Positions 34,484 to 43,627 of a stretch of 64,000 nt of DNA are shown one piece after another. Source of the stretch: Phyllobacterium myrsinacearum (lineage in GTDB: Bacteria; Pseudomonadota; Alphaproteobacteria; Rhizobiales; Rhizobiaceae); the NCBI RefSeq assembly GCF_002980555.1, contig NZ_PVBT01000004.1:1-64000 (forward strand). Reading direction: 5' to 3'. The notes under the pieces were generated by a model. The model did no database searches, was not told the origin of the DNA, and worked only from the letters and a program-made list of their open reading frames with translations. Made by a program: the position numbers and the translations under genes. How positions within the stretch are numbered: position 1 is the first letter of the stretch; every line of letters starts with the position of its first letter.

Positions 34484-34945
34484 TCAATCTTCGCCGCGCG
34501 CTTTCCAGCGCCTAAGCGCCTGTTCCGTCGCATCGCCGATCATCCCGTAGAATTCGGCCATTTCGGCGATGCGTTCTCGCGGGCCACCCTGTTCTGAGCG
34601 CTTGCGGAGAAGGTCGGCCAAGGCCGTGACCAGCCTGATCTGGCCGGTCATTATCCCCTCGTAATTGTCAGATGCTTCATAAAGGGCGCGCTTGCTGCCC
34701 GCTTCGCCCCGGCGGCGCGCGAGGGTATATTGCTCGAGAAGACGTGCGGCGACGCTGGCACTGCTCTTGCTCATCTCAAGTTCGGCGGCGATGCAATCGA
34801 GGCTCGCCGGTTCGGGACGCAACAGCAGGTAACCATAGAGGCGCGCGGCGGTCTGCGGCACGCCCCAGGGAACGAGCAATCCGGCCACATCCTCGATGAA
34901 GGTATGATCGCGGCCAGCCAGACCTTTGTTTGACATATTCGACAT
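34484..34945 (-). CDS. GbsR/MarR-family transcriptional regulator
   Basis: A 153-residue regulator with the GbsR-like start FIEDVAGLLVPWGVPQTAAR. The winged helix is PASLDCIAAELEMSKSSASV followed by LLEQYTLARRRGEAGSKRAL. The C-terminal helical region carries dimerisation residues. It is divergent from the ICMT-type gene at 35047 across about 100 bp, so that gene is the probable target. Ligand unknown. Confidence 0.88.
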   Translation of the reverse strand: MSNMSNKGLAGRDHTFIEDVAGLLVPWGVPQTAARLYGYLLLRPEPASLDCIAAELEMSKSSASVAARLLEQYTLARRRGEAGSKRALYEASDNYEGIMTGQIRLVTALADLLRKRSEQGGPRERIAEMAEFYGMIGDATEQALRRWKARGED

Positions 34946-35046
34946 ATTTCGAATATAAAGAATGCGCAGGATGGGGTCCAGACGAAATTTGCGGGCGCTG
35001 ACATATCTATGCCCATCCGTTGCCGAGGCGTCGACAGGAGCAAGGC

Positions 35047-35715
35047 ATGATCCGCTATGTGTTGCAGCTTCTGGCCTGGATGGTCTTCATGGCTGCCGTG
35101 ATACTGTGGCCGGCGGGCACGCTCAATTATCCCGCCGCGTGGGTTCTGATCGCGATCTTCACGCTCGGCGGCGCGGCGATGGTTCTCTGGCTGGGCAAGC
35201 ATGATCCGAAGTTGCTGCGCGAGCGCATGGCGTCGCCTGTGCAACGCGGGCAAAAGCCGTGGGACCGCATCTGGCTAACGCTCTTCATGCTCGGCTTCTG
35301 CATCTGGCTGCCACTCAGCAGCTGGGATGCGGCGCGCTCCGGTTTCACGGCTGTTCCTTTCTGGTTGCAGGCGCTCGGCGCCGTCTTCATTCTGATCGAG
35401 GGCGCCGGCATCTGGTGGACCTTTCGCGAGAACAGCTTCGCGGCGCCGGTAGTGAAGCTGCAGGAGGGGCAGCGAACGATCGATACAGGTCCCTACGCCA
35501 TCGTCCGCCACCCAATGTATGCAAGCGCCTTGTTTCTGTTCCTGGGGGTACCACTGCTGCTCGGTTCGTGGCTGGGACTGGTGTTTGCAACTCTCTTTGT
35601 CTTCGCGATTGCATGGCGCGCCGTGCATGAAGAAATGGCGCTCCGCGCCGAACTCGACGGCTACGAGGCCTATGCAAAGCGCGTGCGCTATCGGCTTCTG
35701 CCGGGCGTCTGGTGA
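35047..35715 (+). CDS. Isoprenylcysteine carboxylmethyltransferase-family membrane protein
   Basis: A 222-residue integral membrane methyltransferase with about five helices. The SAM-binding hallmark is IDTGPYAIVRHPMYASALF near residue 145, followed by EEMALRAELDGYEAYAKRVR at the end. An ACAGGAG site precedes the chosen ATG; a start nine codons earlier is less likely. Bacterial members methylate unidentified lipids or proteins. It is divergent from a GbsR/MarR gene. Confidence 0.85.
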   Translation: MIRYVLQLLAWMVFMAAVILWPAGTLNYPAAWVLIAIFTLGGAAMVLWLGKHDPKLLRERMASPVQRGQKPWDRIWLTLFMLGFCIWLPLSSWDAARSGFTAVPFWLQALGAVFILIEGAGIWWTFRENSFAAPVVKLQEGQRTIDTGPYAIVRHPMYASALFLFLGVPLLLGSWLGLVFATLFVFAIAWRAVHEEMALRAELDGYEAYAKRVRYRLLPGVW

Positions 35716-36079
35716 TAACCACGCTTCGACCTACCGCGACGCGATACCCAGCAGTGTGGCGCCCACGGTCCGGACCGGATACTCCGCTGTCTTGATCGGG
35801 TTTCGATCTTCGCATTGCGAGGGATCAACTTGGGACCAGCCAGGGTTCGATGGCAAGCTCCCCCGCGCGGCAGCCATGTTCGTCCACCAGTTTCGAGTGC
35901 GCCAATGGAGCTGCGTTGTCGCCGCGCGTTGCGACTACTTGCTGTTACCCACACCGCCAGTGATTACAGGTGCTGGACTTCTTTCCCGCATTGCAGCCTT
36001 GGCTCGTTGGCATGCAAGCTTGTCGCAGCACGCATTGTTGGACTATTCATGCAAGAAACCCTGATCCTAGACTAAGGAA
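35716..36079. other. 364-bp region between convergent genes, nothing recognised
   Basis: This lies between the rightward membrane methyltransferase and the leftward secreted hydrolase. Short overlapping frames on both strands lack start signals and familiar motifs. No terminator with a T-run or repeat was identified. Confidence 0.4.
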
Positions 36080-37156
36080 TCATGGTGATACGTTACTATT
36101 GATCGCATTCGGTGCAAGCGTGAGCGCTCGATCGAAGAATGCCGGGACTTCTTCGCCGAGTTGCTTCAGAAATTCGGCGCGATCGAAGCCGGGCGGATTG
36201 GCGCTGATGTCGCCATCCAATGTCGGGATCGGTGCGCTGGCGGGATTCATGAATGCGAAGTGCCCGGCATTGGCGACAATGCGATAGGTTGCGCCAGGAA
36301 GGTTCTGCCCGATCCACGCCGCGTGAAAGCGTGGCGGCAGCCAGCGATCCTTTTCCGCGGCGTAGATCAGTGCCGGAACGGTGATGGTCTTCAGGGATTG
36401 CTCCGTGAACATGACGCCAACGGGTGCCATGGCAACGATTGCGCGGACACGCGGATCGGTGGTCGACTCGAGCACAAGCGGCGCATGCATGTGGTGAACG
36501 TCGCGGACCATGCTGCAAGAGATCGGGTCCTGCGCGGCGTCCTTCGCGCAATGCGCGCCCATCCGGGATAGATCGACCCGCCCTCCCGCCAAGGCAACCA
36601 CCGTGTAGCCGCCGGCCGAATGCCCGGCGGCACCAATCCGCGGACCTTTGGCATCGGTCGCGATGCGGTCCTTCCATTCGGGATCCGCAAGCAGCGCATC
36701 AATCAGGCGCGAGACCTGGCGGGGCCGCTCTGTGAAGTAGGCGCCCAGTGGTTTTTGCCACAGCGAACCGTCTTGGTAATTGTCGCCCGGGTGACGCAGC
36801 GCCGCCACCAGATAGCCGTCCCGCGCGAGAGCTTCGGCCAAGCTGCTTTGGCCGAATTCCGAACCGCCTGTTCCGTGGCTGATCACGATGAGGCCTTTGG
36901 TCTTTGCCTCGGGGACGGCCATGGGGGTCGCGTGGATCGTGAACGACCCCACCATGATTGAGCGCATGGGCTCCTGCGTCGGGTAGAACAGAGCGACCGG
37001 GATCTTCTCGGCGTTGGTGTTGGAGGGCGGGACCTCGTAGGGCCGCCAGCCTGCCTCGGCGGCGCTCGCTGCGCCAAAGAGCAGACCCATTACCACCGGT
37101 GTGCTGCAGAACAGCAAGGCGGCCGAGTGGAACCGCTTGGAAAACGCGAATGTCAT
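36080..37156 (-). CDS. Secreted alpha/beta hydrolase (dienelactone/PAF-acetylhydrolase-like)
   Basis: A 358-residue protein with a signal peptide ending near AASAAEAG. The hydrolase domain shows LIVISHGTGGSEFGQSSLAE near residue 88, AALRHPGDNYQDG near 117, the nucleophile elbow AAGHSAGGYTVVALAG near 174 and the His in VANAGHFAFMNPA near 300. The pattern of a long insertion after the nucleophile and the HGTGG start match predicted dienelactone hydrolases. It would act on esters in the periplasm. It is divergent from the LytTR regulator across 90 bp. Confidence 0.85.
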   Translation of the reverse strand: MTFAFSKRFHSAALLFCSTPVVMGLLFGAASAAEAGWRPYEVPPSNTNAEKIPVALFYPTQEPMRSIMVGSFTIHATPMAVPEAKTKGLIVISHGTGGSEFGQSSLAEALARDGYLVAALRHPGDNYQDGSLWQKPLGAYFTERPRQVSRLIDALLADPEWKDRIATDAKGPRIGAAGHSAGGYTVVALAGGRVDLSRMGAHCAKDAAQDPISCSMVRDVHHMHAPLVLESTTDPRVRAIVAMAPVGVMFTEQSLKTITVPALIYAAEKDRWLPPRFHAAWIGQNLPGATYRIVANAGHFAFMNPASAPIPTLDGDISANPPGFDRAEFLKQLGEEVPAFFDRALTLAPNAINSNVSP

Positions 37157-37246
37157 TGATGCACCTCCTATGAACCGCTATCCTGTTATGTAAGGGCAAC
37201 CGAGCAGGTCGAGCCCGTTTTCGCGAACGGTAGGGTTTATTCGCCA

Positions 37247-38035
37247 GTGACCATTCCCGGCATCCTCTCGGCGGGTGCGCCCCTTCAGTGGCACCGTCCC
37301 GCAGCCCTCTTGCTCCCGCTCGTCGTCGCGATGGCGCTCGCCGTAACGGGTGCGTTCGGCACCTATGTCAGCATGACGCTTGCGCTCCGCTTGTTGCATT
37401 TCGTCGGGGTTGCCATTGCCATCTACGCGATCGTCTTTGCGCTCTGCGAAATCGTTCAGCGATTTTGGTTCGGCGGCACATTGCCGTTTTGGGCGATGCT
37501 CGCCATTGGCGTCATCACAGCTCCGGCTGGCGGCTGGATCGTTCTCGAAGCCTTGGGCTTATCGGCGCCGCGCGCGCTTTCGCACGTCACCTATTCCGAG
37601 CTGACCACTCAGGTGCTGGTGTCCAACCTCGCGATCGGAAGCCTCGTCTGGATATTGCTCCGGCAATCCCGCACACGGAGTGCCGCATGCGAGGCGCAGC
37701 GTCAGCCGCGTTCGAATTCCGGCCAAGCGTTGCGCGCGAAGCTTCCGCTCGGGATCCGCAACGCTGCCATCCTCGCCCTCAGCGCCGAGGACCATTACGT
37801 GAGAGTACGGACCGACCGTGGCGATGCCCTGATCCTGATGAATCTCGCGGCCGCGATTGCAGCACTCGGCAAGGAGGCTGGCGTGCGTATCCATCGCTCG
37901 CATTGGGTGTCGTGCCAGTTCGCTGAAAAGGCGTCGATGCGAGGCCGCCTGCGCGGCGTCCGCCTCAATGACGATACGGTGCTGCCGGTCAGCCGTTCGG
38001 GCCGGAAGCTTTTGAACGAGGTCTGGACGAGCTAG
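37247..38035 (+). CDS. Membrane-anchored LytTR-domain regulator
   Basis: A 262-residue protein starting at GTG. The first 150 residues hold four hydrophobic helices (AALLLPLVVAMALAVTGAFG, LLHFVGVAIAIYAIVFAL and two more). The C-terminal 100 residues form a LytTR DNA-binding domain with ALSAEDHYVRVRTDRGDALI near 180, GVRIHRSHWV near 215 and a closing LPVSRSGRKLLNEV. The layout is that of the membrane LytTR regulators common in Alphaproteobacteria, which sense something at the membrane without a separate kinase. It is divergent from the secreted hydrolase, a likely target. Confidence 0.88.
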   Translation: MTIPGILSAGAPLQWHRPAALLLPLVVAMALAVTGAFGTYVSMTLALRLLHFVGVAIAIYAIVFALCEIVQRFWFGGTLPFWAMLAIGVITAPAGGWIVLEALGLSAPRALSHVTYSELTTQVLVSNLAIGSLVWILLRQSRTRSAACEAQRQPRSNSGQALRAKLPLGIRNAAILALSAEDHYVRVRTDRGDALILMNLAAAIAALGKEAGVRIHRSHWVSCQFAEKASMRGRLRGVRLNDDTVLPVSRSGRKLLNEVWTS

Positions 38036-38115
38036 TGGACTCCGGCTGGAGTTACGGCGCTCTTTTGAGCATCGTCCTTGCGAGCGGCTGGAACGGGGAA
38101 CCGGCATGCAATCGC

Positions 38116-38146
38116 TTGACATAATTTCGGTTCGTGCCAATTTACT
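38116..38146 (+). promoter_or_regulatory. Possible chr promoter
   Basis: A consensus -35 element TTGACA (38116-38121) lies 108 bp before the chrB start, followed at a slightly long 19-base spacing by TTTACT (38141-38146). The -10 match is poor, which would suit a promoter that needs chromate-relieved repression. Confidence 0.3.
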
Positions 38147-38229
38147 ATGCATGGGGATTGCGATCTCCCCACGAGGCGTCAGCCCAAGTATCGCGTCCAA
38201 TAAACCCGACTTTAACGGAAGGACGCGAC

Positions 38230-39048
38230 ATGTCTTCGACCACAACTATTGCACATGACAAATTGGCACGGCTGATTGGAACACCCGGCTGCCCGGTACT
38301 CATTGACGTGCGGATCGATGAGGATTTTGACCTCGATCCGCGATTGATCCCCGGCGCGCGCAGGCGATCCCACAGGGATGTTGACGTTTGGGCAAATGAG
38401 CTTCACGGCAAACGATCAGTCATCATCTGCCAGCAGGGCAAGAAATTGAGCGAGGGCACCGCTGCCCTGTTGCGGTATCATGGCGTCGCCGCTGAAAATC
38501 TGGTCGGTGGCCATGAAGCCTGGAGCAATGCCGGGCTTCCCGCCGTTCCCCTGGCAAAACTCCCCGCTCTCAATCCTCTGGGAAGGACGGTATGGGTCAC
38601 ACGGGCACGGCCGAAGGTGGACCGGATTGCCTGCCCCTGGCTGATCCGCCGCTTTATTGATCCGGATGCGGTCTTCCTGTTCGTCACGCCTGCAGAAGTA
38701 GAAGCGGTTGCCGACCGGTTCAACGCGGCAGCCTTTGACATTGAGAATGTCTTCTGGAGCCATCGCGGCGCGCTTTGCACCTTCGACGTGATGATCGAAG
38801 AATTTGGGCTCAACACGGAGCCGCTGTCTCGGCTGGCGGCCATTGTGCGGGGGGCAGATACGGCCCGTCCCGATCTTGCACCGGAAGCACCGGGGTTGCT
38901 GGCAGCTTCACTTGGTCTGTCGCGCCTTTTCTCCGACGATCTGGAGCAGCTTGAAGCCGGCATGATACTCTACGACGCATTCTACCGGTGGTGCCGGGAT
39001 GCCACCGACGAAACGCACAACTGGCCCAACAGAAGGCCGGGAGCGTGA
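38230..39048 (+). CDS. chrB: Rhodanese-ChrB fusion, chromate resistance regulator/sensor
   Basis: A 272-residue two-domain protein. Residues 10-105 form a rhodanese-like domain starting PVLIDVRIDEDFDLDPRLIP. The expected active-site cysteine is present in IICQQGKKLSEG near residue 64. Residues 115-260 are the ChrB C-terminal domain, recognised by VWVTRARPKVDRIACPWLIR, IDPDAVFLFV and YDAFYRWCRD. A GGAAGGA site precedes the ATG. In other bacteria ChrB controls chrA expression in response to chromate. The classic N-terminal ChrB domain is replaced here by rhodanese. It ends one base before chrA. Confidence 0.88.
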   Translation: MSSTTTIAHDKLARLIGTPGCPVLIDVRIDEDFDLDPRLIPGARRRSHRDVDVWANELHGKRSVIICQQGKKLSEGTAALLRYHGVAAENLVGGHEAWSNAGLPAVPLAKLPALNPLGRTVWVTRARPKVDRIACPWLIRRFIDPDAVFLFVTPAEVEAVADRFNAAAFDIENVFWSHRGALCTFDVMIEEFGLNTEPLSRLAAIVRGADTARPDLAPEAPGLLAASLGLSRLFSDDLEQLEAGMILYDAFYRWCRDATDETHNWPNRRPGA

Positions 39049-39049
39049 G

Positions 39050-40450
39050 ATGGTCCAGATTGTCGGCGCTGAAAGGGAGGTTGCTTCGGCAACCTCCAGA
39101 GACCACGATATTTCCTTTGCTGAAGCAGTACGCGTCTGGGTGTGCATTGCCGCGTTGAGCTTTGGCGGACCGGCCGGGCAGATAGCGATGATGCATCGCA
39201 TCCTCGTTGACGAGAAACGATGGATCGGCGAGGGCCGGTTTCTGCATGCGCTCAATTATTGCATGCTGCTACCCGGACCTGAAGCCCATCAACTTGCCAT
39301 CTACATCGGATGGCTTCTGCACAAGACCAAAGGCGGACTTGTCGCAGGCATTCTATTTGTCCTGCCGGGCTTTCTGTCGATACTTGCCCTAAGCTACATC
39401 TATGTCATCTTTGGCAATGTCGGTGTCATCGAAGGATTGTTCTTCGGCCTGAAAGCGGCTGTCCTTGCCGTCGTGTTGCAGGCGGTCGCGAGGATCGGCA
39501 GGCGGGCACTCAAGAATGAAGTGATGGTGCTTATTGCCGTCGCGGCGTTTTTGGCAATATTCGCATTCCGTGTGCCGTTCCCGCTCATCATTCTGGCCGC
39601 TGCAATCATCGGTTATTTTGGCGGCCGCGCGGGATCACAATGGTTTCAGCTGGGCGGCGGACATGGACGTTCGGATCCCGGACTTGCGGACCGGGATTCT
39701 GTCCTTGGCGAAGAGACACCGGCACATGCGCGCCCAAACCTTCTCTGGTCGTTGAAGATATCGGCCGCCTTTTTGCTCCTCTGGCTCATCCCCGTGGCAG
39801 CTCTTCTATTGATCCTCGGGCCGGACAATGTGTTCAGCCAGATCAGTATCTTTTTCAGCAAGATGGCAATGGTGACGTTCGGCGGCGCTTATGCGGTGCT
39901 GTCCTATGTGGCACAGGAAGCTGTTCAGAACTATGGCTGGCTCAAGCCGGGCGAAATGCTCGATGGTCTTGGTATGGCCGAAACCACGCCGGGGCCGTTG
40001 ATACAGGTCGTGCAATTTGTCGGATTCATGGGCGCATTCAGGAACCCGGGGACGTTATCACCACTGATGGCTGCAACCTTCGCTTCCGTCCTGACGACCT
40101 GGGTGACCTTTGTTCCGTGCTTTCTCTGGATATTTCTTGGGGCACCCTTCATCGAAGGCTTGCGCGACAACAAGGCGCTGACGGGAGCCATGTCAGCAAT
40201 CACGGCAGCAGTTGTTGGTGTGATCATGAACCTGGCAATCTGGTTTGCCCTTCACCTGCTGTTCAACAAACTCATCCACTGGCAAGCATATGGTATCGAG
40301 CTGGACGTTCCCGTAGCAAATTCAATCCATGTATCGTCACTGCTGCTGACACTTGCCTCCATCGTTGCGATCTTCCGCTTCAAGTTCGGGATGATCCCAG
40401 TGCTGCTGATGTCGTCATGTGCCGGAATCATCTGGAACGCAGTGACGTGA
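39050..40450 (+). CDS. chrA: Chromate efflux transporter ChrA
   Basis: A 466-residue inner-membrane transporter of the two-domain CHR family. The N-terminal half begins FAEAVRVWVCIAALSFGGPA and carries MLLPGPEAHQLAIYIGWL; the second half repeats the pattern with KMAMVTFGGAYAVLSYVAQE and GMAETTPGPLIQVVQFVGF. About ten helices can be counted, with an extra hydrophilic loop near residues 210-250. The ATG one base after the chrB stop was preferred to an earlier in-frame start within chrB. It exports chromate using the proton motive force. Confidence 0.95.
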   Translation: MVQIVGAEREVASATSRDHDISFAEAVRVWVCIAALSFGGPAGQIAMMHRILVDEKRWIGEGRFLHALNYCMLLPGPEAHQLAIYIGWLLHKTKGGLVAGILFVLPGFLSILALSYIYVIFGNVGVIEGLFFGLKAAVLAVVLQAVARIGRRALKNEVMVLIAVAAFLAIFAFRVPFPLIILAAAIIGYFGGRAGSQWFQLGGGHGRSDPGLADRDSVLGEETPAHARPNLLWSLKISAAFLLLWLIPVAALLLILGPDNVFSQISIFFSKMAMVTFGGAYAVLSYVAQEAVQNYGWLKPGEMLDGLGMAETTPGPLIQVVQFVGFMGAFRNPGTLSPLMAATFASVLTTWVTFVPCFLWIFLGAPFIEGLRDNKALTGAMSAITAAVVGVIMNLAIWFALHLLFNKLIHWQAYGIELDVPVANSIHVSSLLLTLASIVAIFRFKFGMIPVLLMSSCAGIIWNAVT

Positions 40451-40735
40451 AATATCTGAGGTTGAGTGTGGAGAGCGCCAGGGCCTGGCCGGGTGCCGCT
40501 GCATCGCTTTTACAACAAATGGGGCTGCGGGCGGGAGCTTCCGGCTTGAAGTTCGGATCAAGCATCCCCACGTGATTCATAAGTGAAATCAGCGCGTTTG
40601 CTGGTTTTACAGACAACGACCGAAACGCAGAAAGGAGCGAGACGGTGCGTATGAAACGACGGGCTGTCATCCTTCCGGTATACTGAGCGCAACAACGCGC
40701 CTGCTGCCGAATCGGGTTCGGCCAGGAGGTGCGTT

Positions 40736-41053
40736 ATGAAGCGCATTCACATCCACAGAACGATTATATCCGTGCTTGCGGCAATCTTGATTACTGCGAG
40801 CGGCACCACTGCCAATGCACAGGACATCGTCTGTGCAAAGCATGCCCTGATTGTCGAGTATTTGAAGGGTGAGTTCCAGGAACTTCAAAGGGCTTTCGGG
40901 CTGGTTGGAGACAAGGCAATCCTTGAGCTGTTTCTTTCACCCCATGGGGCCACCTGGACCATCGTTATCACAGATGTTTCAGGCAGGAGCTGCATTCTTG
41001 CAGCTGGCGATTCCTGGGAGCAGAGGCTTGAGGTTCCGGAATTGAAGACGTGA
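40736..41053 (+). CDS. Small exported hypothetical protein
   Basis: A 105-residue protein with a clear signal peptide (helix TIISVLAAILITASG, cleavage after TANA or NAQ). The mature part starts DIVCAKHALIVEYLKGEFQE and ends with two strands around TWTIVITDVSGRSCI, with two cysteines that could pair. AGGAGG stands before the ATG. Similar short periplasmic proteins are common in Brucellaceae and Rhizobiaceae, but I know no function. Confidence 0.7.
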   Translation: MKRIHIHRTIISVLAAILITASGTTANAQDIVCAKHALIVEYLKGEFQELQRAFGLVGDKAILELFLSPHGATWTIVITDVSGRSCILAAGDSWEQRLEVPELKT

Positions 41054-41270
41054 GGGTGGCCGCTGAAACCTATGACAGGTTTGTCCAGGGAGCGTGCGCA
41101 TATGATTGATCCGTTTGAAAAGCGGCCCGATGGGTTATCGTACTTCTCCATATAATCCGATCACTTCCGTGATACGTGGATTGTCAAAGGATCTTGACGA
41201 TCTGTGCGCGCCGACGGAGTGATAATGGCTGCTGAATTTCCACACTATTGTCAGGCGGTGATACGTATCC

Positions 41271-42311
41271 ATGTCTAAGAGAACGATAATCAGCATTGCG
41301 ATTGCGTGTCTCACTCTTTCGCCCGTATCCGCCGATACGGTCAAAGGCCCCGCCCGTTGGATTGGCAGAACAGATATTGCTTCAAAGCGTTTTGCTTGGC
41401 CGGGCAGCGGTGTTGAACTGCGCTTTATTGGAACGAGGGCCGAGATCACGCTTATCGATGATGGCAATAACAGCGTTATGGTCGAGCTCGATGGTCAGGC
41501 GAACCGGCTCGATCTCGCCAATGGTCGCAAGACATATGTGCTGGCAGAAAACCTTGAACAACGCGCGCATACTATCAGGCTCACACGGCGCACTGAGGGG
41601 CAATTGGGACCGACGCAGTTCGTCGATGCAATCACTGATGGTACTTTTGTCGGGGCAGGGACACCTGAAAAGCAGATTGTCGTCATCGGCGATTCCATCT
41701 CGGCAGGCTATGGTATCGAAGGCAAAAGCCACACATGCGCATTTTCGCCTGATACTGAAAACCAGTATCTTACCTATGCTGCGATTGCGGCGCGCAGTTT
41801 TGGTGCGGAAATTACAACGCTCGCTGCCTCTGGCCGCGGTGCAAGTATCAATGCCGACGGCACGTTAAATGGCACTTTACCACAACTGATGGACCGGACG
41901 ATGCCTTTCGATGATGCCCCATTGGCTAATGCCGAAGAGGCTGGCAGGCCCGATGTAATTGTCGTGCATCTCGGCACGAACGATTTTGGTAACAAAAGGC
42001 GGCCAAGAACTTTTGAGAAAGACTATGGGTACCTGTTGACCAAGCTTCGCGCAGCACACCCTGATGCGATCATTTATGCTGCCATTGGCCCCATGCTGGA
42101 TCAATATGATTTTCCGATTGCGCGCGATTCAATCGCCGAAATTGTATCGGCACGGGTCAATTCGGGAGACAAGTCACTTCGCAAGCTTGTCTTTGAACCT
42201 GGCATTGGTGGGATTGGTTGCGACTGGCATCCTGATACGGAAGCAAACATAGAGATGGCCAGGCAACTTGAGGCAGCTATCATCAGGGACCTCGGTTGGA
42301 ATATCCGATGA
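41271..42311 (+). CDS. SGNH/GDSL esterase of the CE2 type, exported
   Basis: A 346-residue protein with an N-terminal signal peptide (IISIAIACLTLSPVSA). A jelly-roll domain follows, about residues 25-130 (RWIGRTDIASKRFAWPGSGV). The SGNH domain has block I VVIGDSISAGYGIEG near 143, block III with HLGTNDFGNKRR near 233 and the catalytic Asp-His pair in GCDWHPDTEAN near 322. A jelly-roll followed by SGNH is the arrangement of carbohydrate-esterase family 2 acetylxylan esterases. It may deacetylate a surface or plant polysaccharide; the acyltransferase encoded next door could be its counterpart. Confidence 0.85.
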   Translation: MSKRTIISIAIACLTLSPVSADTVKGPARWIGRTDIASKRFAWPGSGVELRFIGTRAEITLIDDGNNSVMVELDGQANRLDLANGRKTYVLAENLEQRAHTIRLTRRTEGQLGPTQFVDAITDGTFVGAGTPEKQIVVIGDSISAGYGIEGKSHTCAFSPDTENQYLTYAAIAARSFGAEITTLAASGRGASINADGTLNGTLPQLMDRTMPFDDAPLANAEEAGRPDVIVVHLGTNDFGNKRRPRTFEKDYGYLLTKLRAAHPDAIIYAAIGPMLDQYDFPIARDSIAEIVSARVNSGDKSLRKLVFEPGIGGIGCDWHPDTEANIEMARQLEAAIIRDLGWNIR

Positions 42312-42453
42312 TTTTACCCAGCTTGACAGGCCGGGAGCTTTCGAAACTCTTGCCCTTCCTGGCGCGAATACTCCGGGCCATCCAATATTAATATGGATCG
42401 ACTTACCACTTACACGCGATTAAACAGGAGCTAGCACCAAGCTGGGGGATAGC

Positions 42454-43560
42454 GTGAACAACAAATCAATGCAGCTGAAATCATTGCAACAGGGCCGTGG
42501 GTTAGCGGCGATGGCGGTCGTTGCCTTTCATCTTTCCTTGTTGCTGCAGGAACCCCGATACCTCGGCAAAGCAATCCTTCTCGACTTTACCCATCGTGGC
42601 AATCTGGGGGTCGACTTCTTCTTCGTTTTGTCGGGCTTCATAATCGTCTTCGCCCACCAAGGAGATATCGATCATCCGCGGCAGGTCGCCGACTATTTAA
42701 TGAAACGCTTGATCCGCCTTTTTCCGGTGTATTGGCTTTACACGGCAATTTTCTGCACATTGGTAGGACTTGGATTTGGAAGCGCGGCAATTTTTCCGGA
42801 AACGTCCGGCAACTGGATTTCGACGATCTTTCTGATCCGTCTCGACAGTTTTGAATTACCCATCACGCCGGCATGGACACTGATCCATGAGGCAGCCTTC
42901 TATCTTGTCTTTGCCACTCTGATATTCAATCGAAAACTGGGCGTTCTGGTTATGGTTGCGTGGATCATTGCCGGCGGCATCGTATTCCAGTATCCAAATG
43001 AGGGTTTTAGATCGCCGTTAACGACATATTTCTCGCCCCTGAATTTCAATTTCATAATCGGCATGGCCGCATTCTATCTCTGGAAAACGTCGCGATACCA
43101 AGCCCTCAAAATCGCCTTTCCAGCAGGACTGGCGCTCTTGGTCATAACTTACGTCATTGAAAGTAACTGGCTTCCCTACGAATACGTCCAGATCGCTTAT
43201 GCTGTATCGTTCGGTCTGCTGATTGCAGGCGCGGCAGCATGGGAGGCAGATGGCTTTCCGGCTTCCCGTTTTCGCCTACTCAGCTTGATTGGCGATGCTT
43301 CCTACACAATTTATCTCACCCATCTCGCCTTTCTCGGGCTCATAGCCAAGTTTCTGACCAAAGTATCAGGCCTTGTCCCGATAAATTCATATGTTTTCTA
43401 TTTCGTCGCATTCGTAGCCGCGGTTTTCAGCGGCTGCATTCTCTACCTTTTTGTAGAGCGTCCATTGCTGAAGGCCTGCAGAAAATATTTACTTGGCGAC
43501 AAGCCAGCACCGTCCCTTGCAACCAAAGTTGTCTCGCCCAACTCTCCTTGCGCGCGTTAG
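42454..43560 (+). CDS. Acyltransferase 3 (OafA/YrhL-type) membrane protein
   Basis: A 368-residue membrane acyltransferase starting at GTG after GGGGGATAGC. The family start LKSLQQGRGLAAMAVVAFHL includes the catalytic-region arginine and His. HRGNLGVDFFFVLSGFIIVF follows near residue 50, with about ten helices thereafter. LIGDASYTIYLTHLAFLGL near 286 is another family mark. Such enzymes O-acetylate or succinylate exopolysaccharide, O-antigen or Nod factor from the cytoplasmic side. It lies between a CE2-type esterase and an O-antigen-ligase-like gene. Confidence 0.9.
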   Translation: MNNKSMQLKSLQQGRGLAAMAVVAFHLSLLLQEPRYLGKAILLDFTHRGNLGVDFFFVLSGFIIVFAHQGDIDHPRQVADYLMKRLIRLFPVYWLYTAIFCTLVGLGFGSAAIFPETSGNWISTIFLIRLDSFELPITPAWTLIHEAAFYLVFATLIFNRKLGVLVMVAWIIAGGIVFQYPNEGFRSPLTTYFSPLNFNFIIGMAAFYLWKTSRYQALKIAFPAGLALLVITYVIESNWLPYEYVQIAYAVSFGLLIAGAAAWEADGFPASRFRLLSLIGDASYTIYLTHLAFLGLIAKFLTKVSGLVPINSYVFYFVAFVAAVFSGCILYLFVERPLLKACRKYLLGDKPAPSLATKVVSPNSPCAR

Positions 43561-43627
43561 CGCAATGGATATGGATTGATTGTTGCTTCCCATTACATGA
43601 AATATTGCGACGTATGGCATAGTGATA

